From CBDUWP01 sp965370955 (GTDB lineage Bacteria; Planctomycetota; Phycisphaerae; Sedimentisphaerales; Anaerobacaceae), in NCBI GenBank assembly GCA_965370955.1, contig CBDUWP010000001.1:11453-75452 (forward strand): a stretch of DNA of 64,000 nucleotides, given 5' to 3'. A program made the translations under genes and the position numbers. Under the pieces are notes generated by a model. It saw only the letters and a program-made list of their open reading frames with translations, ran no database searches and was not told the DNA's origin. Positions 53,072-61,800 of this stretch are shown piece after piece (within the stretch, counting starts at the first letter, position 1; every line of letters starts with the position of its first letter).

Positions 53072-54160
53072 TTACGGCCATAAATTGAGCTGCGGATTGG
53101 CCTGCATTTGCAAAATTCTATAGGGCTCTTCCGGCATAGCTGTTCTGCTCGATAGATACGCCGCTTCTATAACAGCCATATTGTTCAGATCGACTCTATT
53201 TGGATGTCGCTTATTTTTATCTGGTTCGGCTAGTTTGCCGGCGAATTGCTGGAAAAAGCCTTTGTACGCATCAGTCAAGCTATATGGAATCTCTGTTTTT
53301 TCCTGCACATTGATATCAGGGTTTTTGGTCACGCACAAAGTGTCTTTGGTTACAGTTATAATCTGTTTTGTACTGAAAAATTTGATTTGATCTGGTTTTA
53401 TGTCTATGCTTTTGGTTACGGTGACATTGCAGCTTAGAGTTTCGTCAAATTTCATCATTGCTATAGCTGTATCTTCTGTCGAATATTGTCTTTGCTGGTG
53501 ATCGGCTGCGTGACTTATTGTTGTTGCGTAAATTTGCTGCGGCAATCCGAAATTAGTTATAATTTGGTCGATGATTTTATAGCCGTCATGAAGGAGCACT
53601 CCTCCGCCAGATAATTTTAGATCGCTTGACCAATAATTTTTTTCGCCAGTAGCGGCGTTACAAACAGCTTCTATCAAAAAGATTTTGCCGGATTGTTCTT
53701 GCTGCAATAAATCGTTGGCTAATCTGAATGTCCCTGAAAATTGATAGGGATTTATCGTTTCAAAAAATACGTCATTTTTACCAGCTAGCTGAATGAGCTT
53801 TGCGGTTTGCTCGAAATTTGTAGCAGGCGGCGCAAGTTTTAATATGTGACATTTTTTCTTGATAGCTGATATGACATATTCTTCGCATCGATATAAACTT
53901 TCTGCCACTATTATGCAATCGAGGGAAGTTTGCGTAATCAATTGCCTGTGATCATTGAAGCTTTGGCAGTTGTGCTTTTGGCCGATTTTTTCTGCGAGGG
54001 CGAGATTTTCATCTGAAACAGCCGCTAATTGCATCTGGTCACATGATTCAATCGCTTCCAGCAGTGAATCACTGTCATGATTTAAGCTCAAAACTCCTGC
54101 CTTTATTTTTTCAGGAGAGTTCTCTTGTGATTGATTTTTGTTTGGACTATCTAAATCCAT
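53072..54160 (-). CDS. Degenerate Gfo/Idh/MocA-family protein
   Basis: 362 residues with the two-domain layout of Gfo/Idh/MocA oxidoreductases (YCSRTA-like C-terminus IEAAYLSSRTA, GGGVLLHDGYKIIDQI). Several key positions are changed: the glycine-rich nucleotide loop GxGxxG reads AGVLSLNHDSD, the EKP motif reads LKLAPP, and the DxxxHxxD element reads HDGYKIID, so the usual histidine is lysine. NAD binding and the standard catalysis are therefore doubtful, yet the reading frame is intact. May be a non-enzymatic or altered family member. It converges with the M48 gene and is followed upstream by dut and glyA on the same strand. Confidence 0.65.
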   Translation of the reverse strand: MDLDSPNKNQSQENSPEKIKAGVLSLNHDSDSLLEAIESCDQMQLAAVSDENLALAEKIGQKHNCQSFNDHRQLITQTSLDCIIVAESLYRCEEYVISAIKKKCHILKLAPPATNFEQTAKLIQLAGKNDVFFETINPYQFSGTFRLANDLLQQEQSGKIFLIEAVCNAATGEKNYWSSDLKLSGGGVLLHDGYKIIDQIITNFGLPQQIYATTISHAADHQQRQYSTEDTAIAMMKFDETLSCNVTVTKSIDIKPDQIKFFSTKQIITVTKDTLCVTKNPDINVQEKTEIPYSLTDAYKGFFQQFAGKLAEPDKNKRHPNRVDLNNMAVIEAAYLSSRTAMPEEPYRILQMQANPQLNLWP

Positions 54161-54225
54161 TTAGGATGTCCCCGTTAGGCTAGTGCCATTTTTTTCAGTC
54201 AACATAAAATCACGCAAGGTTTTCA

Positions 54226-54633
54226 TCAACCAATATGTTTATTATCGTCTTCGGTTTTTTCTTTCATCGAGTAACCGTTATCTTGGCGATTATGATTTAC
54301 GGACAGCTTTTGTTCATATATTCTCATGACATCGTCAGCATCCATTCCGAGACATTGCGCGAGGCTTATCCAAAAAAAGAGCATGTCGATAACTTCGACT
54401 TTGGCATTTTGCAGATCATTTATTGCGAATCTTTTTCCCTGACCGGCTTCTTTGCACCAGTGTTTCCAAAACGTGCAATCGCGAAGCTCTTCCAACTCAT
54501 TGCTCATAGCAGCGATATAATTGTTCAGCCATAAGCCGGCATATTGCGGATCAAAATTTTTGCGAAGAGCTTTGGCGTCAAAGCCGGTTCTTTTATTTAA
54601 TTGAGCTTGTTTTTCAAATAATTCTTTCAGCAT
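54226..54633 (-). CDS. All-alpha (dimeric) dUTP diphosphatase
   Basis: About 135 residues, all helical, MazG/dimeric-dUTPase superfamily. Metal ligands lie in SNELEELRDCTFWKHW and KVEVIDMLFFWISLA, and the nucleotide-contact end is NHNRQDNGYS. It removes dUTP and makes dUMP, protecting DNA from uracil. The usual trimeric dUTPase is not present here. The start at 54633 is set by AAGGA before the ATG; a longer start at 54681 would overlap glyA. Confidence 0.82.
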   Translation of the reverse strand: MLKELFEKQAQLNKRTGFDAKALRKNFDPQYAGLWLNNYIAAMSNELEELRDCTFWKHWCKEAGQGKRFAINDLQNAKVEVIDMLFFWISLAQCLGMDADDVMRIYEQKLSVNHNRQDNGYSMKEKTEDDNKHIG

Positions 54634-54661
54634 GTTCGTTCCTTGTTTTGTGCTGTTTTGT

Positions 54662-55921
54662 TTAATTGTTTTTATTAACAAATACGTCGGCCAGTGGGAA
54701 TTGACTCGTTAGCTCGATAACTTGTTGACCGATTTTTTCGAGAGCTGCTTCATTTTCAATATTTTCAGCTACCAGTGCCATGAAATCAGCGATCAGCTCT
54801 GCTTGGGCTTCTTTCATGCCCATAGTTGTCATTGCCGGCGTTCCAATCCTTAATCCGCTAGGATTAAAAGGCGAGGCAGGATCGTTCGGGATGGTGTTAC
54901 AGTTGCTGACGATTTTGGCTTTATCCAGTGCTTTAGCTAATTTTTTGCCGGGAATATTTTTACTTCTCAAATCGATCAGGATCAGGTGATTGTCTGTTCC
55001 GCCAGAGACCAAATCGAACCCTTTTTCCATGAGTCTTTCTGCCATTGCTTTAGCGTTTTTGACGATTTGCTGCGCGTATAACTTAAAATCATCTGTGGCA
55101 GCTTCAGCCATAGCGATAGCGATCGAGCTAATCGTGTGCATGTGCGGGCCGCCCTGAAGACCGGGAAAAATGGCCTTGTCGACAGCTTTAGCGTGAGCCT
55201 CTTTGCACATAATCATTCCGCCTCGAGGGCCTCTCAAGGTTTTGTGTGTTGTAGTTGTCACTATGTCTGCATAGGGGACAGGGCTTTGGTGGACGCCGCC
55301 TGCAATCAGCCCTGCAATATGAGCGATGTCACTGACTAGATAGGCACCTACCGATTTTGCAATCTCGCCGAAAGCCTTAAAGTCGATAGCTCTTGGATAG
55401 GCTGTCGCGCCGCAAATAATTATTTTTGGCTTATGTTTTTTTGCCAATTGTTCGATCTGATCGTAATCGAACAGGCATGTATCGTAGTTGACTGTGTATT
55501 GAACCGAGTTAAAAATTTTGCCAGTTGCGCTGACTTTCCAACCGTGCGTGAGGTGACCGCCGTCGGGCAGAGCGAGTCCCATTATTGTGTCGCCGGGCGA
55601 AGCGAGCGCCATATAGGCACCCATATTTGTGATTGAACCGGAATAGGGCTGAACGTTGACATGGTCAGCTCCAAAAACGGTTTTAGCTCTCGATTGAGCC
55701 AATAACTCCAGCTGATCGGTGATTTGCTGGCCTTCATAGTATCTTTTGGTGGGATAGCCTTCGGCATATTTGTTTGTCAGGCAACTGCCGGTAGCTTCCA
55801 TAACAGCTTTAGAGACATAATTTTCAGATGGTATGAGTCTGATACATTGGCTTTGCCGAATTTTTTCCTGCTCAAGCAGTTCAAAAACTTCACGATCAGA
55901 TTGTTCGATAGAACTGGCCAT
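54662..55921 (-). CDS. glyA: Serine hydroxymethyltransferase
   Basis: PLP enzyme interconverting serine and glycine and feeding one-carbon units to folate, needed for purine and thymidylate synthesis. 419 residues. The PLP lysine is in TTTTHKTLRGPRGG, with LIPSENYVSKAVMEATGS and GSITNMGAYMALASPGD near the N-terminus. It lies 28 bases upstream of the dUTPase gene, a thymidylate-related pairing that makes sense functionally. Confidence 0.95.
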   Translation of the reverse strand: MASSIEQSDREVFELLEQEKIRQSQCIRLIPSENYVSKAVMEATGSCLTNKYAEGYPTKRYYEGQQITDQLELLAQSRAKTVFGADHVNVQPYSGSITNMGAYMALASPGDTIMGLALPDGGHLTHGWKVSATGKIFNSVQYTVNYDTCLFDYDQIEQLAKKHKPKIIICGATAYPRAIDFKAFGEIAKSVGAYLVSDIAHIAGLIAGGVHQSPVPYADIVTTTTHKTLRGPRGGMIMCKEAHAKAVDKAIFPGLQGGPHMHTISSIAIAMAEAATDDFKLYAQQIVKNAKAMAERLMEKGFDLVSGGTDNHLILIDLRSKNIPGKKLAKALDKAKIVSNCNTIPNDPASPFNPSGLRIGTPAMTTMGMKEAQAELIADFMALVAENIENEAALEKIGQQVIELTSQFPLADVFVNKNN

Positions 55922-56017
55922 AACCTTAGCTTCCTAAAATATGCACTTAATTTTATACTGTTTAACGAGAACAGTCTTTATAGCAAAAGGTCCGATTTTG
56001 TACAAGCATTTATTTTA

Positions 56018-56046
56018 TTGACAGGATATGGGTTATTGTTTATCAT
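56018..56046 (+). promoter_or_regulatory. Consensus promoter for the TPR protein gene
   Basis: Perfect TTGACA (56018-56023), 17-base spacer, TATCAT (56041-56046), about 125 bases ahead of the ATG at 56172. One of the best promoter matches in the window. Confidence 0.6.
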
Positions 56047-56171
56047 AAATGCTTTGATGGCAGCATGTTGGATTGTGATTTTGGTTTTCGGCAGACGGCT
56101 TTTTTTGCTGCTGTAACCAACAGGAGGATTGGTTTGTTTTCTATGGCCCTTGACTTACGGGAATTTTAATT

Positions 56172-57521
56172 ATGGATCAATCACGTACCACAGCTTTGGC
56201 TTGTTTTGAAAAGGCTAAAAAAGTCTCACTCAGCGGCGATTATGCTTATGCTCTGGATATGTATCTTGAGGGCTTGCGTTATTATCCCGATGATGTGAAA
56301 GATGGACATCATCAGCTGCATCTTGTGGCCTTGTTAAGGCATAGCAAAGGCGGTAAAAAGCCGACAATTTTTGAGATCATAAAACTTTTTTTCATCAGAA
56401 AACCGCTTGATAAAATGTTCTGGGCTGAATATCTTTTTGCCAAAGATCCTGACAATGTGTTCTATCTGCAAAATATGTTAAAAGCCTCATTGCAGGTCGA
56501 TTGTCCAAAAACTACTCAGTGGATATGTGATTTTCTGTTCGGCGTTTATAAAGCCTCGACTAAGCCGTCAGCTAATCTATATCTGAAACTCGCAAAGGCG
56601 TATCAGAGTGTCGGCGTTGTTGATAAGGCTTTATTGGCTTGTCGAAATGCGTCGTATTTACGCAAAGATGATATCGAATTGGACGATATGGTCAAGCGTC
56701 TTTCGGCTGAGGTTACCTTGTCGAGAGGTCATTATGAACAAAGCGGAAGTTTTCAAAATTCGATAAAGGATCCGAAAAGCCAAGCGAAATTTTATAGTCA
56801 GGACAGGGTTGTTAAGGCCCAAAGCTATGTGAAAAATGAGGTTGCCCATGCCGAAAAGGCTTACGCCGACAATCCTGAATTATCCAAAAATATCTTCAAT
56901 TTGGCCAATGCTCTAGCTGATTTGAATACGGACAAGGATCAGGACAAAGCGATTAAGCTGCTGGATGCTGCCTATGAAAAAACAGACAATTTTGGTTATA
57001 AAGAGCGTAGCGGCCAGATCAAAATCGCCGCAATTGAGAGAAAAATAAAGCAGTCAGCTGATAGGCCTGAATTGGTTGGGAAATTAAAAAAAGTTTTGGC
57101 GAAGGTTGAACTGGACCATTTTGCCAGATGCGTTAGCCATAATATCACGGATTTGGCTGTAAAATATGAATATGGCCGTAGATTGATGGCTGGCGGCGAA
57201 TTTGATAGGGCTATAGTTCAATTTCAGGCTGCCCAAAAGGATCCAGCTAAAAAGCTCAAGGCTATGGCTAATATTGGCGTTTGTTTCTTGAAAAAGGGCT
57301 GGCTCGACGATGCAGTTGACATTTTTGAGCAGTCAATTGCTCTGCTGGAGATAAAAGATAGTGCAATCGCTAAGGAAATACGCTATAATCTCGCGGATGT
57401 TTACGACCGTCGTGGCCATAAACAGCAGGCTTTAGCCGAATTTAGAAAATTGGCTCAAATGGATCTCAGCTATAAAGATGTAGGCCAAAGGGTGGATAAG
57501 TTAAGAAAAAGCGGTAAATAG
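56172..57521 (+). CDS. Cytosolic TPR-repeat protein, function unknown
   Basis: 449 residues without signal peptide or membrane segment. Helical pairs with TPR spacing are visible: ALACFEKAKKVSLSGDYAYALDMYLEGLRYYP at the start, YLKLAKAYQSVGVVDKALLACRNASYL near 140, then a long lysine-rich part and FDRAIVQFQAAQKD, AMANIGVCFLKKGWLDDAVDIFEQSI, EIRYNLADVYDRRGHKQQALAEFRKLAQMD near the end. TPR domains bind other proteins; no partner can be named. It stands between glyA and rpsT with its own promoter. Confidence 0.75.
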   Translation: MDQSRTTALACFEKAKKVSLSGDYAYALDMYLEGLRYYPDDVKDGHHQLHLVALLRHSKGGKKPTIFEIIKLFFIRKPLDKMFWAEYLFAKDPDNVFYLQNMLKASLQVDCPKTTQWICDFLFGVYKASTKPSANLYLKLAKAYQSVGVVDKALLACRNASYLRKDDIELDDMVKRLSAEVTLSRGHYEQSGSFQNSIKDPKSQAKFYSQDRVVKAQSYVKNEVAHAEKAYADNPELSKNIFNLANALADLNTDKDQDKAIKLLDAAYEKTDNFGYKERSGQIKIAAIERKIKQSADRPELVGKLKKVLAKVELDHFARCVSHNITDLAVKYEYGRRLMAGGEFDRAIVQFQAAQKDPAKKLKAMANIGVCFLKKGWLDDAVDIFEQSIALLEIKDSAIAKEIRYNLADVYDRRGHKQQALAEFRKLAQMDLSYKDVGQRVDKLRKSGK

Positions 57522-57522
57522 C

Positions 57523-57552
57523 TTGCTATTTGTGGATAGTTTGTTATACAAT
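57523..57552 (+). promoter_or_regulatory. Candidate promoter for rpsT
   Basis: TTGCTA (57523-57528), 18 bases, TACAAT (57547-57552), about 85 bases before the rpsT start. Confidence 0.4.
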
Positions 57553-57635
57553 GGCCGTTTAGTTTTTTTTTAACCATAAGTTTCCGTTAAGAATTAAGAA
57601 TTTTGATAAAAATTAAGAGTTTTAGGAGTGTTACT

Positions 57636-57911
57636 GTGGCCCATTCGTTATCAGCCCAAAAAAGAGTAAGGCAAAACGAAAAGCGTAATGTTATCAATCG
57701 CGCTAGAAAAAGTCAGATAAAGAATCAGATCAAGTTATTTGAGCAGGCTCTCGGCGAAGGCAATCTTGAGGCGGCATCTGAGAAATATATACTTTTGACA
57801 AAGAAAATTGACCAGATTGCATCTACAAGCACTATGCACAAAAAGACAGCTGCGAGAAAGAAATCACGACTGGCTAAAAAACTTAATGAGCTCAAGGCTA
57901 AAACAGCTTAA
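57636..57911 (+). CDS. rpsT: 30S ribosomal protein S20
   Basis: Small basic protein of the 30S body that binds 16S rRNA. The pattern AHSLSAQKRVRQNEKRNVINRARKSQIKN and AASTMHKKTAARKKSRLAKKL-like end are typical. I start it at the GTG at 57636 (91 residues) because AGGAG lies 7 bases upstream and S20 begins there; an upstream TTG at 57603 would add 11 residues. It has its own promoter and terminator. Confidence 0.9.
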   Translation: MAHSLSAQKRVRQNEKRNVINRARKSQIKNQIKLFEQALGEGNLEAASEKYILLTKKIDQIASTSTMHKKTAARKKSRLAKKLNELKAKTA

Positions 57912-57961
57912 GTTTGTTTTTGATTTTTGTTTTGTGTGACATTTGTATAGCAAAAGATATC

Positions 57962-57994
57962 GCCTCTGCCGTTATTTCGGCGGGGGCTTTTTTT
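57962..57994 (+). terminator. Rho-independent terminator after rpsT
   Basis: Ten-base-pair GC-rich stem (GCCTCTGCCG / CGGCGGGGGC, two G-T pairs), 6-base loop, followed by seven T. Confidence 0.85.
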
Positions 57995-58007
57995 GTTGCT
58001 GCAATTG

Positions 58008-58024
58008 ATTGTCAGCTTGACAAT
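58008..58024. promoter_or_regulatory. Inverted repeat overlapping the efp -35 box
   Basis: ATTGTCAGCTTGACAAT has seven-base complementary arms and covers the TTGACA at 58017-58022. It could be an operator. The short size makes chance possible. Confidence 0.3.
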
Positions 58025-58045
58025 TTAGAAGTATTTTGCGATACT
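58017..58045 (+). promoter_or_regulatory. Promoter for efp
   Basis: Perfect TTGACA (58017-58022), 17 bases, GATACT (58040-58045), about 66 bases ahead of the efp ATG and just after the rpsT terminator. Confidence 0.55.
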
Positions 58046-58110
58046 TACCGCTGTAAACGTATAAAATCAAACAAGATACATCTGTAACTATATATTAGGA
58101 GTAAAGTGAC

Positions 58111-58671
58111 ATGAAGGCATCTGAAATGAAAAAGGGTCAGACGGTGAACATTGACGGCCGTTTATTGAATGTTGTTGATTATCAACATGTTAAGCTCGGT
58201 AAAGGCGGTGCTGTTTACCAGACTAAGCTCAAAGCATTGGATGATGGGTCGATTGTGAATATTCGTTTCCGTTCAGAAGAGACGATTGAGCAGGCGTTTC
58301 TAGATAAACGTAAATTTGAATATCTTTATTCGTCAGGCACAGAGCATGTTCTGATGGATTTAGAGACATTTGAGCAGATTTTTCTTGATGACGCAGCTTT
58401 TGGTGAAGGACCAAAATATTTGATCCCTAATACTCAATTGCAGGTTAGCATGCATGATGAAAAACCGCTTATAGTTGAATTGCCAAACACTGTTGATCTT
58501 GAAGTAACTGAAACTGATCCGGAGATTAAAGGTGCTACTGTGACAAACCAAACCAAGCCGGCCACTCTGGAAACAGGGCTGATTGTGCAGGTTCCAGCTT
58601 TCATCAAACAGGGTGAAAAGATCAAGGTCGATACGCGCAGCGGCGAGTATTTGTCTAGAGTTAAGGAATAA
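58111..58671 (+). CDS. efp: Translation elongation factor P
   Basis: Three-domain tRNA-shaped factor that relieves ribosome stalling at polyproline. 186 residues; KOW-like domain I, OB domains II and III (YEFLYSSGTEH-like, GLIVQVPAFIKQGEKIKVDTRSGEYLSR). The tip loop reads VKLGKGGAVYQTKL: lysine 31 stands at the place of the modified lysine of E. coli K34, but the usual proline two residues before the glycine is leucine (KLGKGG for KPGKGG). No modifying enzymes are in the window. It is followed 24 bases later by the 106-base repeat and secA. SD present before the ATG (AGGAG). Confidence 0.93.
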   Translation: MKASEMKKGQTVNIDGRLLNVVDYQHVKLGKGGAVYQTKLKALDDGSIVNIRFRSEETIEQAFLDKRKFEYLYSSGTEHVLMDLETFEQIFLDDAAFGEGPKYLIPNTQLQVSMHDEKPLIVELPNTVDLEVTETDPEIKGATVTNQTKPATLETGLIVQVPAFIKQGEKIKVDTRSGEYLSRVKE

Positions 58672-58694
58672 TAATTTTCGTACGGATATCGAAA

Positions 58695-58800
58695 TAAACC
58701 ACCACGCCCTTACGGACGTGGCATTTGTCGCCTACGGGCTAAAAGCTCTGCAGGCTTTGCCCTGTGCTTTCATCTACACCCTTAGCGATGTAGTATTACG
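58695..58800 (-). repeat. 106-base three-hairpin repeat, copy B
   Basis: Reverse complement aligns without gaps to 24617-24722, about 85 % identical. It fills the efp-secA gap, starting 24 bases after efp and ending 16 bases before secA, where a ribosome binding site would be expected. Both copies are opposite in strand to the genes around them, so the transcribed RNA carries the same face of the element in both places. Confidence 0.75.
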
Positions 58801-58816
58801 AAAGAAAAAATAAAAT

Positions 58817-61800
58817 ATGGCTTTTGAAAAAACACGTAAGTTTGCAGTCAAACTGTTTGGCTCTCATAATGACAGGCTTGTCAAATCTTATATGGGTTTG
58901 GTTGAAGCCGCCGGCAGTTTCGAGCCTATTTTGCAACAGCTTTCCGATAAGCAATTGGCCGCAAAGACCCAAGAATTTAGAGATAGATTATCAGCCGGTG
59001 AATCTGATAGAGATTTGATTCCGGAGGTTTTTGCAGTTGTTCGCGAGGTTTCTGACAGACATCTTGGCATAAGAAACAGCTTACTTGATGAGCAAGGGTT
59101 TAATAGGAGTTCGCTCGGCGAATCTTCAGCTTTGATTTATGATAAATTGCGGACGGCTTTAAGTGAAGGCCAATCGCTGCATGAACTGAACGTACCTGTC
59201 GAATATAATGCCGAGTTACGCAGGCTGTATCCAGAATCGAAGCCGCCTTTTAGATTTCGCCATTTTGATGTTCAGTTGATTGGCGGCGCTATCTTGTATG
59301 ATGGCCGAATCGCTGAAATGGCGACAGGCGAGGGCAAGACTTTGATGGCGACGTTGGCTGCTTTTATGGTTTATTTGACTGGCCGCAAGGTTCATCTTGT
59401 TACAGTGAATGATTATCTCGCCAAGCGTGACGCTCAGTGGATGACGCCGGTTTATAATGCTCTTGGTATGACTGTCGGAGCGATACAATCTGACATGGAT
59501 CCTTCCGGTGACATTCGCAAACAGCAGTATAATTGTGACGTCACCTATGGCACAAATAATGAGTTTGGCTTTGATTACCTTCGCGATAATATGAAGGGTT
59601 CTATGGAGCAAATGGCTCAGGGACCGCTTCATTATGCGATAATTGACGAGGTCGATTCGATTTTGATCGATGAAGCTAGAACTCCTTTGATTATTTCAGG
59701 CCCTGCTTTTGATGATGTCACTCGTTATAAAAAAGCTGACCAAATAACAAAACAATTGATTCAGATGCAAAGCGGCTATGACAATCTGAAAAAGAGAGTT
59801 GATGCCTTGTCTCGTGATATTGCAAATGCTCGCGGCGAGCTGTCTGACGCTAAAAAAAATAAAGATAATGATCGAATAAAAAAGGCTCAGCAGGTAATTT
59901 CTGTTAAAACTGTAGAGCTTGATGATAGTGAGGCTCGTCTTGAAACCAGCGAACAATATTATGAAGTTGAGCTGGATAAAAAATCTGTTCAGCTTAATCA
60001 TGATGGAATCGGTGCAGCTCAAAAAATTGCTGGGATTGGATCGTTTTATACTGGCTCAAATATGGATTGGCCTCATTTGCTGAATCAGAGTTTGCGAGCT
60101 CATATCACGTTTGATAGAGAAAAAGATTACGTTGTTTTAGATGGCAAGATTGTGATTGTCGATGATTTTACGGGTCGCCTTATGCATGGCCGCCAATGGT
60201 CAGATGGCCTTCATCAGGCAATTGAGGCTAAAGAATCTGTGACGGTGAAAGAGGAAAGTCAAACGCTTGCCACGATCACATTTCAAAATTTCTTCAAGCT
60301 GTATGGCCAGATTGCCGGCATGACAGGTACCGCCTTGACAGAAGCCGACGAGTTTATGAATATTTATGGTTTGGAGGTTATTTCCATTCCTACGAATCGG
60401 CCTTGTGTTCGGCAGGATAAAGATGACGTTATTTACAAAACCATATCCGAAAAATTTACAGCCATTGCCGATGAAATCAAAGAGATTAGTGATTTGGGTC
60501 AGCCGATTTTAGTTGGTACAGTCAGTATCGAAAAAAGCGAGGCATTGTCTGCGCTTTTGACAACAAGAGGCATCGAGCACGAGGTGTTAAATGCTAAGCA
60601 GCATGAGCGGGAAGCTGTCATTATCGCCAAAGCTGGCGCACAACACGCCGATCGTCTTGGTAAAATGCGAGGCAATGTCACTATAGCGACAAATATGGCT
60701 GGTCGCGGTACAGATATCAAGTTGGCTGCTGGCGTAGCCGACCTTGGCGGCTTATATATTCTAGGTACAGAGCGGCATGAATCCAGACGAATCGACAATC
60801 AGCTCAGAGGCCGAGCAGGCAGGCAGGGCGATGCCGGTTCCAGTCAATTTTTCCTTAGTTTTGATGACGACCTGATGAGCATTTTTGCTCCTGAGTGGAT
60901 GGTTAAGGCTCTTTCGTGGTTTCCTTGGCAAGAGGGCGAGCCGATTTATCATAAGAAGCTTACTCGTGTCATTGAAAAGTCTCAGAGAAAGGTTGAGCAG
61001 CGAAACTTTGAGACGAGGAAAAGTCTGCTAGAATATGATCAGGTGATGGATTATCAGAGGAAGGATTTTTATCGTCGCCGTCGCGATATTCTTTCCAGTA
61101 ATAATTTGCATACAATTATAGAGCCAATGATAGAATCTGTCGTTCAAAATGGCAGCGGACATATGCTCGGCAGTGATTATTCTGCTCATTGTATTGTCGA
61201 ATGGGCTAGAGTGACTTTTTCCGTTGAGCTTGTTTCTCGTGATATGCAGAAGCTCGAAGCTAAAGAGATCGAGCGACTGATAAAACAAGCGGTAGGTGAA
61301 AAAATCTCTGAAGACATTAGCCGTTCGATAGGTGAATATTTAGAAGACTATAGCGATCCGTCGAGTTGGAATCTAGCTGGAATTTCAAAATGGGCTATGA
61401 GCAGTTTCGGTGTGAATTTTGCTCAATCAAAGCTCAAATCGATGACGCCGGATGAGATTGCCGACGAACTGACCGATTTAGCTATAGAGCAAATTGATAA
61501 CAAAGATTTTTCGATGCTTACAGAGTTTCTTGATAAGGATTTTGCCGGCAAGAGATTTTGTGAATGGATTAAAACCAAATTTGAAACAGATTTGTCACCT
61601 GACGAATTGGAAGATCTGGAAATTGCTAAAGTCAGTGATCTTGTGATAGAAAAGACAGCCCAAAAATATCGCCAGCGTAAAATAGAATATCCTGTTGAGT
61701 TTGCTGTCAATATGGTTTCTGGCGGTGATAGAGAAAATATTTATGCTTTTGATGCAGTTGCGAGTTGGGCTAAGAAAAAATATGATGTGGATTTTACTGC

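Noticed and set aside
55724..56116. 130-codon plus-strand ORF over the glyA 5' end and its upstream region
   Set aside because: Half lies antisense to glyA; composition is hydrophobic at random; the promoter at 56018 lies inside it and serves the TPR gene.
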